From assembly GCA_016743235.1 (NCBI GenBank), contig VRZD01000020.1, forward strand, positions 61,720 to 125,719: a stretch of 64,000 bases of DNA. Reading direction: 5' to 3'. A program made the translations under genes and the position numbers. Position 1 is the first letter of the stretch. The number at the start of each line of letters is the position of its first letter. Of this stretch, positions 8,065 through 16,631 are shown piece after piece. This stretch comes from Pantanalinema sp. GBBB05 (GTDB lineage: Bacteria; Cyanobacteriota; Cyanobacteriia; Leptolyngbyales; Leptolyngbyaceae). The notes beneath the pieces were generated by a model that worked only from the letters and a program-made list of their open reading frames with translations, ran no database searches and was not told where the DNA came from.

Positions 8065-8940
8065 ATGCCCACAAACCTTTTACTTTCCAGCAAAGAATAC
8101 GGCGGCTGGGATGATGTGATTGCCACTCTAGAAGGCAGTCGTGTCCCTCGGATGGCCACCATTGACATGGACAGTGTTGCTGCCGACAGCAATGGTAATA
8201 AATATCTGAAAGCTGGCACCGTAATCATCAAAGGTGCTGATGGATTCGGTAGACCCTATCCAGTCAGCAAAATTGCTAGTGCAGCCATCACAACAGCCAG
8301 CACCGCGATCGTGGTCGATAATGCCAGCATCTTTAAGGATGATGACGTTCTAGTGGTGATGAAGCCCTACGCGAGAGCTGACCTGGCTTCAACCTGGGCT
8401 AATGGCGATACGGCTACCTTGGTGCTTGATGGTCAGTCCGTCACGCATACTGTTGCTGACTACACCTCTTTAACAGCACTGGCTACCGCGATTGCTGGAA
8501 CGCTCAACAATTCAATTTTAGGCACGAAGGCAGACTTCATTGCAGAAGCCCAATACCTGCACATGTTTAGCAAGGATGGGCGCAACTATCCCGTCAGCGC
8601 TTCAGAGGTAACAGCAGGTTCTGGCACGTTTGCCCTGAACGGCTCCGTTACCGCACTGCAATCCAATGTCAGTGTTGAAACTGTTGATGCTGACGGGGTG
8701 AACACAACCACCAATACTCTGACCCTGGCAGATACCGCTAATATCCGCTTACCCATTGGTGCCCCGATCGGGGTGAACGACCTGGCTGGTGAAATCTGGG
8801 GCATGGTAGCCGTGATGGTGAATCTGAACAACCAAAGTAATGATGTGGGGTGCTACACCGCTCTATCCGTTCATGGTGGCAGACTCCCCTATTGGGACGG
8901 CATCCTGCAAGCCGCTCTACCTGAAATCACCCTGGTCTAA
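8065..8940 (+). CDS. Candidate head decoration or head-fibre protein
   Basis: A 291-residue protein, beta-rich and full of Thr, Ala, Val and Asn, located between the prohead protease and the major capsid gene, where decoration proteins usually lie. YLKAGTVIIKGADGFGRPYP resembles the capsid-binding N terminus of decoration proteins (LKAGTVLG type). The middle (LVLDGQSVTHTVADYTSL) looks like a repetitive beta domain. The assignment is from position and composition. Confidence 0.5.
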   Translation: MPTNLLLSSKEYGGWDDVIATLEGSRVPRMATIDMDSVAADSNGNKYLKAGTVIIKGADGFGRPYPVSKIASAAITTASTAIVVDNASIFKDDDVLVVMKPYARADLASTWANGDTATLVLDGQSVTHTVADYTSLTALATAIAGTLNNSILGTKADFIAEAQYLHMFSKDGRNYPVSASEVTAGSGTFALNGSVTALQSNVSVETVDADGVNTTTNTLTLADTANIRLPIGAPIGVNDLAGEIWGMVAVMVNLNNQSNDVGCYTALSVHGGRLPYWDGILQAALPEITLV

Positions 8941-8997
8941 CTCTCTCTGCCTTAACGTTTCTCTCTCACTCGTTGCTACTCTCTCCCCTCCTAAACT

Positions 8998-10098
8998 ATG
9001 TCTGACAATTCCATCGTTGCGTTCTATCAATCGCGCAAAACTGGTGTCGATAAGATCATCGACCAAACCTTCTTTCAACTTCTGACCGGTACTGAAGCGA
9101 TCGACTCCATCATCCCCAGTCGTAACTATCTCAGCCGCAAATTACTCCTGGTTAAGTTCAAGCGGCATAAGCCCACGATCGCGTCTGTGGTGGGTGAGAA
9201 TCAGGAAATTCCAGCGACCCGCCCGCGAGCTACCTTGAGCGAAGATTTATTTGGCAACCTCAAGGTGGGTAAAAAGTTGGTGTTCGAGCATGAGCACTTT
9301 GAGATGATGCATGAGATGCAGATGTATCTCAATTCGTCCGGTGCAATGGCATCTCAGATGGTGACTGAGATTGAACGATACTTTTTTGGTCTAGCGGCTG
9401 ACCTGGTTCCGGCTCTGGATGGGACCGCCCTAATGCTTGCCTTAAAAGTGGCAACGACCGGAACCTGCACTTACACCGATCCATTGACCGGAGCCAAAGT
9501 TGAGCTGACCTATCCAGGCACTGAATCCACTCTGCTGCCATCGGCACTAACCAGTGGAAACCGTTGGACTCAACCATCAACCGCTGATGGACTCACTAAC
9601 CTGGAAACCCACGCGAAAGCCTACTATGACATTCATGGTGTGTTCCCACCCAAACTGATTCTGCACTTCTCTGACTTCCGCGACCTAGCCAGTCAGAACA
9701 GTACCAAGATTGCCAAGCTGCGGCGATCGGGAGCAGACTCCACGGCACCTGATGTGACGGGTGTATATATCGAGGATGCAGAACTGATTGACATGATCCG
9801 GGCGCGGGTTCGGTGCGATGAGGTCATCTTCTTTGATGCGATGTACTCAGAGGAGCAGAAGAACAGTTCGGATCCGCTCGATAAATACTTCCTGCCCGAG
9901 CACTACTACTTCTTTGGGGAAGACGACCTAATTGAACGGGCGTATGTGCCAACCGTTGAGAAGGACTTCCAACCGGGAGTGTATCTCGACAGCGAACGGG
10001 TGAGCAAATCACCCCGCAAGGAACAAACGGTAGCCTGTGCCAACGTGCTACCCTTCATTGGCGATCCGAGAAAAATCGCCGCTCGCAAGGTGGCTTAA
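8998..10098 (+). CDS. Major capsid protein, gpE-like
   Basis: A 366-residue protein with the order and motifs of the phage gpE capsid family: KPTIASVVGENQEIPATRPR near the N terminus, then KVGKKLVFEHEHFEMMHEMQ, a helical spine and the C-terminal YVPTVEKDFQPGVYLDSERV. It forms the HK97-fold shell. It follows the protease and decoration candidate, and the next gene starts at the base after its stop. The family call is by resemblance. Confidence 0.75.
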   Translation: MSDNSIVAFYQSRKTGVDKIIDQTFFQLLTGTEAIDSIIPSRNYLSRKLLLVKFKRHKPTIASVVGENQEIPATRPRATLSEDLFGNLKVGKKLVFEHEHFEMMHEMQMYLNSSGAMASQMVTEIERYFFGLAADLVPALDGTALMLALKVATTGTCTYTDPLTGAKVELTYPGTESTLLPSALTSGNRWTQPSTADGLTNLETHAKAYYDIHGVFPPKLILHFSDFRDLASQNSTKIAKLRRSGADSTAPDVTGVYIEDAELIDMIRARVRCDEVIFFDAMYSEEQKNSSDPLDKYFLPEHYYFFGEDDLIERAYVPTVEKDFQPGVYLDSERVSKSPRKEQTVACANVLPFIGDPRKIAARKVA

Positions 10099-10293
10099 AT
10101 GACAGACGACTCACCCTCACCGATCGTGCGACAACGGCAGCTCATCATCATGCTGCAAGATGAGCTAGAGACTGCCACCAAACAGGGCAATCATGCCGTG
10201 GTGGGTCAACTGTCCTCTGCTATCCTGCAGGCCCAACTAGCGCTCAACGCGATGCAGCATGGTTCACCATTAGGCGCTTATCTCACCCGATAA
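10099..10293 (+). CDS. Small helical protein (64 aa)
   Basis: MTDDSPSPIVRQRQLIIMLQ opens a 64-residue mostly helical protein. The ATG directly abuts the capsid stop, so translation is likely coupled. It may be a head-completion or assembly factor; not recognised. Confidence 0.5.
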   Translation: MTDDSPSPIVRQRQLIIMLQDELETATKQGNHAVVGQLSSAILQAQLALNAMQHGSPLGAYLTR

Positions 10294-10297
10294 AGCA

Positions 10298-10558
10298 ATG
10301 TCTGAGTCAGAGAATGAATTAAATTGTCCGGTTGATTGTCCCAACCGTAAAAAGGATGGCAATCTGCAACGAGGCAAATGGGGGGCGTATGCATTCGCCT
10401 TTGTGGTGTCAGCATTCTTGGGATTTCAGTGTGTATCAGCAGAACGTAAGGGAGTAGATGTTCCTATGCTGGTCTGGATGCCTGCTCTAGTCTTAATTGG
10501 GGGAGCGCTAGGAGTACAAATTGATGCGGCTTCGTTAGGAAAGTTTTTGGGGAAGTAA
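10298..10558 (+). CDS. Small membrane protein (86 aa), possible holin-like
   Basis: The N-terminal 25 residues contain a Cys pair (NCPVDCPN) and are basic. Two hydrophobic segments follow: AYAFAFVVSAFLGFQCV and MLVWMPALVLIGGALGVQI. Two short membrane spans at the end of a capsid operon would fit a holin, but no homology is seen. The start lies 4 bp after the previous stop. Confidence 0.5.
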   Translation: MSESENELNCPVDCPNRKKDGNLQRGKWGAYAFAFVVSAFLGFQCVSAERKGVDVPMLVWMPALVLIGGALGVQIDAASLGKFLGK

Positions 10559-10631
10559 CGCAAAATAACGATTTCGGCAGATTTCTTGATACACAGAGAA
10601 ATTCCATATTTGTAGAGGATGGTGGTAGCAG

Positions 10632-11186
10632 GTGTTATTCAAGTGGCTCAAGCGAACCCCGCCACCGCCCTCTGAGCTGGTATCCTTCAGAGAGGTAAAA
10701 CCATCCAAGCCGTTTATCTACGCAGCCTATGGAACCCTTTACCCAACTAAACGAATCTGTAGCCACTACCTTAATGCCCAAAGGATCGCGGGTCAAATCT
10801 CTGTGGTATCAGTCAGTCCAATCAGCCGAGTGCTTGCATCAGCGATACTTGAGGCGGAAAGAAGAGATAAAGACAAAGCACTTCTCACCACTTTCATTAA
10901 TAAGCCTTTTACACACACCATTGTTCTAGGCTACAAACTGCGTGACAACACTCGGCATGAGATGTTGAGAGTATCGTTGAACTTCTCCATCCCTGGATGG
11001 GACAACAACGCCGTGGCAAGAGAATGCTGTGAAACGCTCGCAGATATTCTCAAAGATATTGAGTTATCGCTAGAACCATCAGCTGACCTAAAGCGAGTAA
11101 CGCTAACATCCGTCAAATTGAAGCGGCGAATTTGGTGGTTCAGTATGCTCTGGATTCACTATCGTTATCTAGCGATCGGGCAGTAG
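10632..11186 (+). CDS. Hypothetical protein (184 aa)
   Basis: It starts with GTG (10632-10634) and reads FKWLKRTPPPPSELVSFREV, ending in a tryptophan-rich basic tail (RRIWWFSMLWIHYRYLAIGQ). No motif recognised. It may be a phage morphogenesis or lysis-related protein by position. The unusual start codon and lack of homology lower certainty. Confidence 0.45.
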   Translation: MLFKWLKRTPPPPSELVSFREVKPSKPFIYAAYGTLYPTKRICSHYLNAQRIAGQISVVSVSPISRVLASAILEAERRDKDKALLTTFINKPFTHTIVLGYKLRDNTRHEMLRVSLNFSIPGWDNNAVARECCETLADILKDIELSLEPSADLKRVTLTSVKLKRRIWWFSMLWIHYRYLAIGQ

Positions 11187-11213
11187 TGGTGAACCTTGAT
11201 TCGGAACTTAGAA

Positions 11214-11450
11214 ATGCTAGATGAATATAATCTCGACTATTCATTACGTTGTGAAATGACCAGCAACCTCTGTGGCACAGACACCTGGAAAGTAGGAGGT
11301 GGTTGCTGGTGTCAGCCATGCACTACTTACAGGAAGCTTTTGGCGGAGAAGCTTGCAGGGCAGCCACACAACCCAATCGTCAGGATAACAACTCTACCTG
11401 CCCCAGGTATTGATGACGGTATAGCACTATATTCACGCCAGGTGAAATAA
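11214..11450 (+). CDS. Small cysteine-containing hypothetical protein
   Basis: From the ATG at 11214 the frame gives 78 residues with four cysteines before the middle (LRCEMTSNLCGTD, GGCWCQPCTTY), which might bind a metal. An upstream TTG at 11196 would add six residues. The CDS is weakly supported, with no recognised family. Confidence 0.35.
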   Translation: MLDEYNLDYSLRCEMTSNLCGTDTWKVGGGCWCQPCTTYRKLLAEKLAGQPHNPIVRITTLPAPGIDDGIALYSRQVK

Positions 11451-11630
11451 GAGTTGATTCATTGGCAGCTTATTTCAGTCGTGCTCCCATTCTTGCAATA
11501 AGAGTGAGATTGTGGATTTCGATACGACGAAAGCCCGACCACCGAAGCGATCGGGCTATACACTTTAATGAAACAAAATATGTCTCTGGGTTAGTGTTCC
11601 CAGTCAGGGCAAGGAAGCGATCTCCTGACC

Positions 11631-11653
11631 AAATCCGCAACCGTTGCGGATTT
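11631..11653. repeat. 23-bp palindrome, copy 3 (at a stop codon)
   Basis: Perfect copy, central base C on the plus strand. Its right end overlaps the TAA stop (11652-11654) of the M23/trypsin gene on the minus strand. The 180 bp to its left hold no gene; there is one weak hairpin there (AGCCCGA at 11532 with TCGGGCT at 11551). Confidence 0.95.
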
Positions 11654-13727
11654 AAATCCCAATCTTCGATCGCGGTATCACCGTGGCTTCTGGTTCTTCC
11701 CCACCTACAACGACACCTGACCATTTGCCACTAACTAATAAAGGGGCACCGCTGGTTCCACCTTCGACAATTTCGCTGGTCTGAACTTTCCAGTTGCCCT
11801 TAGAGGTGACACTGGTGATGCTGCCCGACACCACTTTCCAGTTGCCAAGCGGATAACCGGGAATAGTCGCTGATTGCCCGACCTGAGCAGTAGCAGGCTG
11901 GAAGTAGGGGAACGAACCATCAACCGTGACTACGGCAACATCTCCTGCAATAGTTTGCTGTTGCCGTCCGGTGGTTTGTCTGCCTCCAATTTGAATCTGA
12001 GCAATGCCGTCACTTTTCCTGAAACAGTGATTAGCAGTGAGCAACGTAGATGGAGCCACCATAAACCCAGTGCAACTCTGCCTACCAATTTGGAGGCGCG
12101 CGATCGAACTCGAGTCAATCTGGGCTGTGGTAGATGCAAGCTGAACCCGTGGCTGAGATTGCGCGGCTGGCATCAATGAGGGCAGTTGATAGCGGCTCAG
12201 AGTGTCCTGAATTTGCTCCATGCGCCGCCGCTGGTCATGAATCAAATCATCTAAAGTCTCAAAAGTTGTGTCTAGCCTACCCGTTGCTGGATCGTAGTAG
12301 CTGTTCACCCTGGCACAGAGCAAAGCTTCATTACCTGATTTGCCCTGATCCTGGCACTTCTTGAGGTTAGAAATCAGATCATTGGCAGCCAACGGTGCTT
12401 GAATCCAGGCATCACACACTTGAACCAGCAGCTCAGGCGTGAGTGTAATGCTGTTGGCTTTGGCATCGGCTGTTGCATCAGGAATGCACTGGTTCTTGAT
12501 GCGATCGAGCGCTAACTTATCTCCCTCTTCAGCGTTGGCAACAGGTGAGGCTTGCCAACTGCCAAACCCACGGTTTAACGCATAGTTGCCGGGGTCAGTA
12601 TGTCCGTAGTACAGCAGGGTAGTGGAACCATCAGCGTTTAGTGTGCCTTCAGCAGTTCCGATCGCGGCAACACCCGGACTGGTTAAACCGTTAAACAAAA
12701 CATTGATGGCTTCTGGGTTAGCGCTGATGTCACCACTAGGGGACGTGATGTTACTCATGGGAGTGGCTGTAACCACTCCGAGAACTCGCGCTAAGTAGCC
12801 ACGATAGGGCGGAATTTGCGTTCCATCTTGAAGCTGTTCCCAATGCAAATGAGGACCTGTCGAGTTACCAGAATTACCTGATTTACCAAACACCTGACCC
12901 ACCAGGTAGAAGCCCGGCACACACTCAGACAAGTGACCCGCTTGGAACGTAAACTTAACTCCGGTTTCTGCTTTGGGTGTAATGATGGCGAGAGTGCCAT
13001 AACCACCTACAACATCACAGGCGACATCCGCATCAACTGGAACCCTGAGTTCTGTACCCATCTCAGTGCCGACATCTACCCCTTTGTGGTCGGTGGAACC
13101 GATACCGCCTGGTGACTCCCTGCCTCCAAATCCACTGGTGATTTCATAGGTTCCAATCGTGTCACCCTTCTGCGGGACAGAGGTATCCACAGGTCCATTT
13201 TCAGGGCGGAAATTGGGGTTGAGCGTTCCGGCGATACCTTGGCTGATGCTATTGGCAGCTTGTGGAATACCTGTTTGCAACAGTAATTTCATCACCAGCA
13301 ACACGCCAAACCAGGCGGCATACCCACCCATCAGAATCAGGTCTTTCTTTTCGGCTGACTTGCGATGGAGCGATCGGGTGTGACGATGAATGCGAGTGCC
13401 AGTTTTGGCAACTTTGCCTAACTGCTTTTCCAGGCGATCGAGCCGTTGGTTAAGGGCGTGGTTTAGGGCAGTTAAGGCTTGCAGGGTTGCCGGGTCGCTA
13501 ACAACTGTGGTTTGAGGTTGGTTAAAAACTTCTTCGGCAGAGGCGAACTTTCCAGCCTTGCTGCCGTAGCGATGACGATAACGACCTAGTTCCTCGTCCC
13601 AGTAGTAATTGTGCGGAATCGGTCGGTCGGTTGGCTGGGAGTACGTGTATTGGTCGAGGGGGATGCCGCTGGATTCGTCGGAGCTGCGGGAGTCCCTGTG
13701 GGATTCGGAGTAGATTGGGTAGACCAC
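11652..13727 (-). CDS. Double protease: M23 peptidoglycan peptidase fused to trypsin-like serine protease
   Basis: The N terminus is soluble and Arg/Tyr-rich (YYWDEELGRYRHRYG), then comes a coiled coil and a transmembrane segment (MGGYAAWFGVLLVMKLLLQ). An M23 domain follows with the zinc ligands in HKGVDVG and GPHLHWEQ. The C-terminal 170 residues form a trypsin-like domain with His in LLTANHCF, Asp in GDVAVVTVD and Ser in VEGGTSGAPL. All catalytic residues are present in both domains. I place the start at a GTG at 13727; an ATG at 13820 would overlap the upstream gene in an antisense-looking frame. It probably cuts the cell wall for assembly, entry or transfer. Confidence 0.75.
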   Translation of the reverse strand: MVYPIYSESHRDSRSSDESSGIPLDQYTYSQPTDRPIPHNYYWDEELGRYRHRYGSKAGKFASAEEVFNQPQTTVVSDPATLQALTALNHALNQRLDRLEKQLGKVAKTGTRIHRHTRSLHRKSAEKKDLILMGGYAAWFGVLLVMKLLLQTGIPQAANSISQGIAGTLNPNFRPENGPVDTSVPQKGDTIGTYEITSGFGGRESPGGIGSTDHKGVDVGTEMGTELRVPVDADVACDVVGGYGTLAIITPKAETGVKFTFQAGHLSECVPGFYLVGQVFGKSGNSGNSTGPHLHWEQLQDGTQIPPYRGYLARVLGVVTATPMSNITSPSGDISANPEAINVLFNGLTSPGVAAIGTAEGTLNADGSTTLLYYGHTDPGNYALNRGFGSWQASPVANAEEGDKLALDRIKNQCIPDATADAKANSITLTPELLVQVCDAWIQAPLAANDLISNLKKCQDQGKSGNEALLCARVNSYYDPATGRLDTTFETLDDLIHDQRRRMEQIQDTLSRYQLPSLMPAAQSQPRVQLASTTAQIDSSSIARLQIGRQSCTGFMVAPSTLLTANHCFRKSDGIAQIQIGGRQTTGRQQQTIAGDVAVVTVDGSFPYFQPATAQVGQSATIPGYPLGNWKVVSGSITSVTSKGNWKVQTSEIVEGGTSGAPLLVSGKWSGVVVGGEEPEATVIPRSKIGI

Positions 13728-13846
13728 TGCTCGTAGTGTTCCTTGACGTAGCGGTTGTAGGCGGTGGTTGCCATATCGGGGAAGAAAATGTGCATGGTGG
13801 CAGCAAATAGCGCCAACCATGCCAACGTCCGAAAAATTTCACTCAT
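13586..13846 (-). CDS. Small membrane protein with Pro/Thr-rich tail (86 aa)
   Basis: MSEIFRTLAWLALFAATMHI begins with one membrane span, then a helix (YNRYVKEHYEQW) and a Pro/Thr/Ser-rich tail. Its 3' part overlaps the double protease gene in another frame. It sits in the membrane operon after another small membrane protein. A ribosomal frameshift joining it to the protease is conceivable, since the protease frame carries a similar SQPTDR segment at the same place. Confidence 0.55.
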   Translation of the reverse strand: MSEIFRTLAWLALFAATMHIFFPDMATTAYNRYVKEHYEQWSTQSTPNPTGTPAAPTNPAASPSTNTRTPSQPTDRFRTITTGTRN

Positions 13847-13883
13847 TGGTTTGAGAGAGGAGAGAAGGGATTGAGTGAGCTGA

Positions 13884-14096
13884 TTAGGTTCCAGTGGTTC
13901 CGACGGTGCGAACCTGAGTTTGGGGCTGCGGTCCCAATTTGGGGGACGGAGCAGGCGCCGGGTCAGGGTAGTTCGGAGTGGGAGTAAATTGCACCGCGAA
14001 CTTCATCACACCTAGCAAGTAGCCTGCAAACCAATCAGCTTTGACAGCACCATTAGCGATGCCAATGATTAACAAGAAAATCCATACCCATTTCAT
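13884..14096 (-). CDS. Small membrane protein (70 aa)
   Basis: MKWVWIFLLIIGIANGAVKA is a signal-like hydrophobic N terminus; a second hydrophobic part (WFAGYLLGVMKFAVQF) is followed by a Pro-rich tail (PAPAPSPKLGPQP). The start overlaps the ATPase stop by 4 bp, supporting an operon. It may be a membrane subunit of a secretion or extrusion complex with the ATPase. Confidence 0.55.
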   Translation of the reverse strand: MKWVWIFLLIIGIANGAVKADWFAGYLLGVMKFAVQFTPTPNYPDPAPAPSPKLGPQPQTQVRTVGTTGT

Positions 14097-15421
14097 GCGG
14101 CTTTTGCCTCCTTATCTATCGTTGTTTTAGTCGCCTTGGATTTAACCGCCTGAGCATTCCGCTTGGCTTGCTCCCAGGCTTCAGCCACCTTGCAGTATTT
14201 GGCATCACTGCGTAGGGCTTTGAGTTCAAACCGTCTACAAATCTGGGATTTCAGTGGTGACTTAATCTCTCCAGCCACGTAGCGATCGGCTAACTCTGTG
14301 AACCAGGCTTGCACTTCTGGGGTGTAGACCTGGTTCCACCATTGCTCCAAGTTGTCATCCGGTGGCACCTCCACCTGAATCTCGTTTGGATCAATCTCTG
14401 GCACCACTCGGAGGGATAGTTCACCTTTAATCCGTGCGACGGCTGCATATTGACAACCCAGCATTCTGCGAGTGGCACGAACTTTTTCAACAAGTCCCTT
14501 GGTATCAGCCACACCAATGCGGGTCAGGTTCTCAGTGTCAACGGCGGCACTGCCTAGGAGAATCATGTTGACCTGCTTTTGCAATGCCAGGGATAATCCG
14601 TTCTCACCAACCGCTAGAACCTGAACGCCAAATGAGATTTTGATGCGTTGCTTCAATCCACGGAATAGCAGTTCACTAATTGCATTACCGACTAGCTTTT
14701 CCTCACCTCGCAGCTTGGCTTGGCGTAGCACCGCGATCGCTTCATCAATAGTGAGCATCCGCCATTGCCAATTCTGCCCCTTGCCTTCCGCCGAAGCTTT
14801 GGCACGTTTCTCCATGATTTCGTATTCATCCAGAATGGCATCCCGGATTTCTTCATAGGTGACTCGGATGTAGCGTTCTCTGGGTAGGTTGAACCAGTAG
14901 TTCGGTTCTGACCCTTCGTGAGAACTGCCGTAGTCCATGTCACAGATGGTTAAATGTCCATCGGGGTGCTGGTTGAGAAATATCGCTACATCGTAGAGCT
15001 GAAGCGTGGTTTTACCATCTCCGGTGTTACCGCAAATGATTTTAGAGCGACGGGTAAACGATTCAAACCATTCGGCATCTTGCAGCAATTGCTCTGCCAG
15101 CATTTGCACTTGGGTTTTAAACATCGGTTGGGGTTCCTTGAGTCGGATATACAGCGATCGCAGTTGCTTACGAGTGGGCATCAATTCAGTCGATAAGTCT
15201 TTCAATCCCTCGCTGACATTGCCAGCCACCCAACCAATGCCCTGTAAATAGTCCTGGTCTGAGAGTTCTTGTTTGCGATGAATGCCGATGGTTCCTAATC
15301 CCACCATCACCCCAGTCAGCTTGAGGATGAAATTACTATTGGCGATTAGGTTCCCCGCTAGTAGGAGCAACAGCAGGTTGCTGGCGGCTTGGATTGGTTT
15401 GGGCAATAGGTTGGGGTGCAT
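14093..15421 (-). CDS. Membrane-associated P-loop ATPase (coupling-protein or Zot-like)
   Basis: A 442-residue protein with two hydrophobic stretches near the N terminus (ASNLLLLLLAGNLIAN, FILKLTGVMVGLG), a Walker A at about residue 135-145 (ICGNTGDGKTTLQ) and a Walker B-like WRMLTIDEAIAVL. It belongs broadly to the FtsK/TraD/Zot superfamily of membrane pump ATPases. Neighbours are membrane proteins and a wall-cutting protease, so it may power DNA or protein export. I cannot choose between a conjugative coupling protein and a filamentous-phage Zot-like assembly ATPase. Confidence 0.6.
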   Translation of the reverse strand: MHPNLLPKPIQAASNLLLLLLAGNLIANSNFILKLTGVMVGLGTIGIHRKQELSDQDYLQGIGWVAGNVSEGLKDLSTELMPTRKQLRSLYIRLKEPQPMFKTQVQMLAEQLLQDAEWFESFTRRSKIICGNTGDGKTTLQLYDVAIFLNQHPDGHLTICDMDYGSSHEGSEPNYWFNLPRERYIRVTYEEIRDAILDEYEIMEKRAKASAEGKGQNWQWRMLTIDEAIAVLRQAKLRGEEKLVGNAISELLFRGLKQRIKISFGVQVLAVGENGLSLALQKQVNMILLGSAAVDTENLTRIGVADTKGLVEKVRATRRMLGCQYAAVARIKGELSLRVVPEIDPNEIQVEVPPDDNLEQWWNQVYTPEVQAWFTELADRYVAGEIKSPLKSQICRRFELKALRSDAKYCKVAEAWEQAKRNAQAVKSKATKTTIDKEAKAA

Positions 15422-16070
15422 CGACTGAAACTCCTAATTTGGCGGCATATTGACCTAGCGTGATTCGGGCTTTGTCCAGATACGGTTGGGGTTGGATGGC
15501 TCTGCCGGTTGTGGTTTCGCCCTCTCGGATCCGGCGAACGGCTAACAGGCAAGCGAGCGAGTCACCCAGCAAGGTACGGATTTGCTCTGAGTCTTTGGCA
15601 TTGCCCTCAAACGTGCCTTGCTTCCACGCCGCTTGCTGATATTTGGTGGTCAGACCTGAACAGGTGTCGAGCAACCAGCGCTCAACGTTCTCCGACTTCT
15701 TTGCCTGAATCAAGAACTGGTCAGCCCGGATCAGCAGATAGGTGTCCCAATCCTCTTGAGCTTTGGAAATTGCATCATTGAGGAATCCCACCAGGTCATC
15801 ATCAGATGGAGCCACGGGCAACGGGTTCAATGGGGCAGCGGTTTGCGCTGGGGGAACCTGGGAAACTGTGGGTGCAACAGGCGGTTCTGTCGGTCGGTTC
15901 AGGATAGAGGGCAGTGCGATACCAGCCAGTAACAACAGGGCAAACATCACTGAACCGCCTGCCTTGGTTACTTTTGCTGAGGATTTTGAAGTCGGTTCAG
16001 GGGGAGGGGTAGAAGCTTCAACGGCAACTGGGTTTCCCTCGGCTACCCTGCCGTTACTGTGGTTATCCAA
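15336..16070 (-). CDS. Single-span membrane protein (244 aa)
   Basis: A soluble Pro/Ser-rich head (residues 1-40), a membrane span (GGSVMFALLLLAGIALPSIL) and a large helical domain (about 85-215) with two Cys (LDTCSGL, LACLLAV). The C terminus is Gln/Pro-rich and overlaps the ATPase gene by 86 bp. Topology suggests an exported helical domain anchored in the inner membrane. No homolog recognised. Confidence 0.6.
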   Translation of the reverse strand: MDNHSNGRVAEGNPVAVEASTPPPEPTSKSSAKVTKAGGSVMFALLLLAGIALPSILNRPTEPPVAPTVSQVPPAQTAAPLNPLPVAPSDDDLVGFLNDAISKAQEDWDTYLLIRADQFLIQAKKSENVERWLLDTCSGLTTKYQQAAWKQGTFEGNAKDSEQIRTLLGDSLACLLAVRRIREGETTTGRAIQPQPYLDKARITLGQYAAKLGVSVDAPQPIAQTNPSRQQPAVAPTSGEPNRQ

Positions 16071-16154
16071 AATCGGTTCTCCTGAGCAGAAAAATCATGA
16101 ACCAGTGGCAAAACTGAGAACCAAAACAACGTAGGAATGTGGTTTTGCACCGCC

Positions 16155-16526
16155 TTAGTGGTTCTCGGTTTCGATTTTTTGGGCAGCGTTAGCTATATCC
16201 GTGAGTGCAGCCAGCTCTGTCCACTGCTCTGCCTCTGCGGGGGGTAAATCATGCCGTTGGAGCTGCTGTCGAGCAAACCGGGCGGCAATCTCAGCATCAG
16301 ACGGACGGCGACGGCTAGGGAAGATAGCCACTGTTACTACTCCGGCTATTGCCCCCAATGCAGCACCAGGGGCAACGTGAACCAGAACAATCCCCACCAT
16401 CCGCTCTCTCACCGGGTCACTAGCCCCAACGGATTTGAGGTAGCCATCAATGCCCATCGCTACGCCGCCAATCGATAAGGCGGCTGCTACAGCGGCTTGG
16501 CAAGCGGTTTTCAGAATCAGTGACAC
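16155..16526 (-). CDS. Two-span membrane protein (123 aa)
   Basis: Hydrophobic spans at about residues 8-28 (AAVAAALSIGGVAMGI) and 44-70 (GIVLVHVAPGAALGAIAGVV), followed by a basic RRRPSDAEIAARFARQQLQ helix. It is the second gene of the membrane operon. No family recognised. Confidence 0.55.
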   Translation of the reverse strand: MSLILKTACQAAVAAALSIGGVAMGIDGYLKSVGASDPVRERMVGIVLVHVAPGAALGAIAGVVTVAIFPSRRRPSDAEIAARFARQQLQRHDLPPAEAEQWTELAALTDIANAAQKIETENH

Positions 16527-16631
16527 GGGAACCTCCGATAGAACAAGGTATTGACGAGCTAATGGGTTGAACTGGAGAGTGAGGAGTTTGAACGGCGCGT
16601 GGATAGGCTCCCCAAATAGCCAAGGCTAGGA

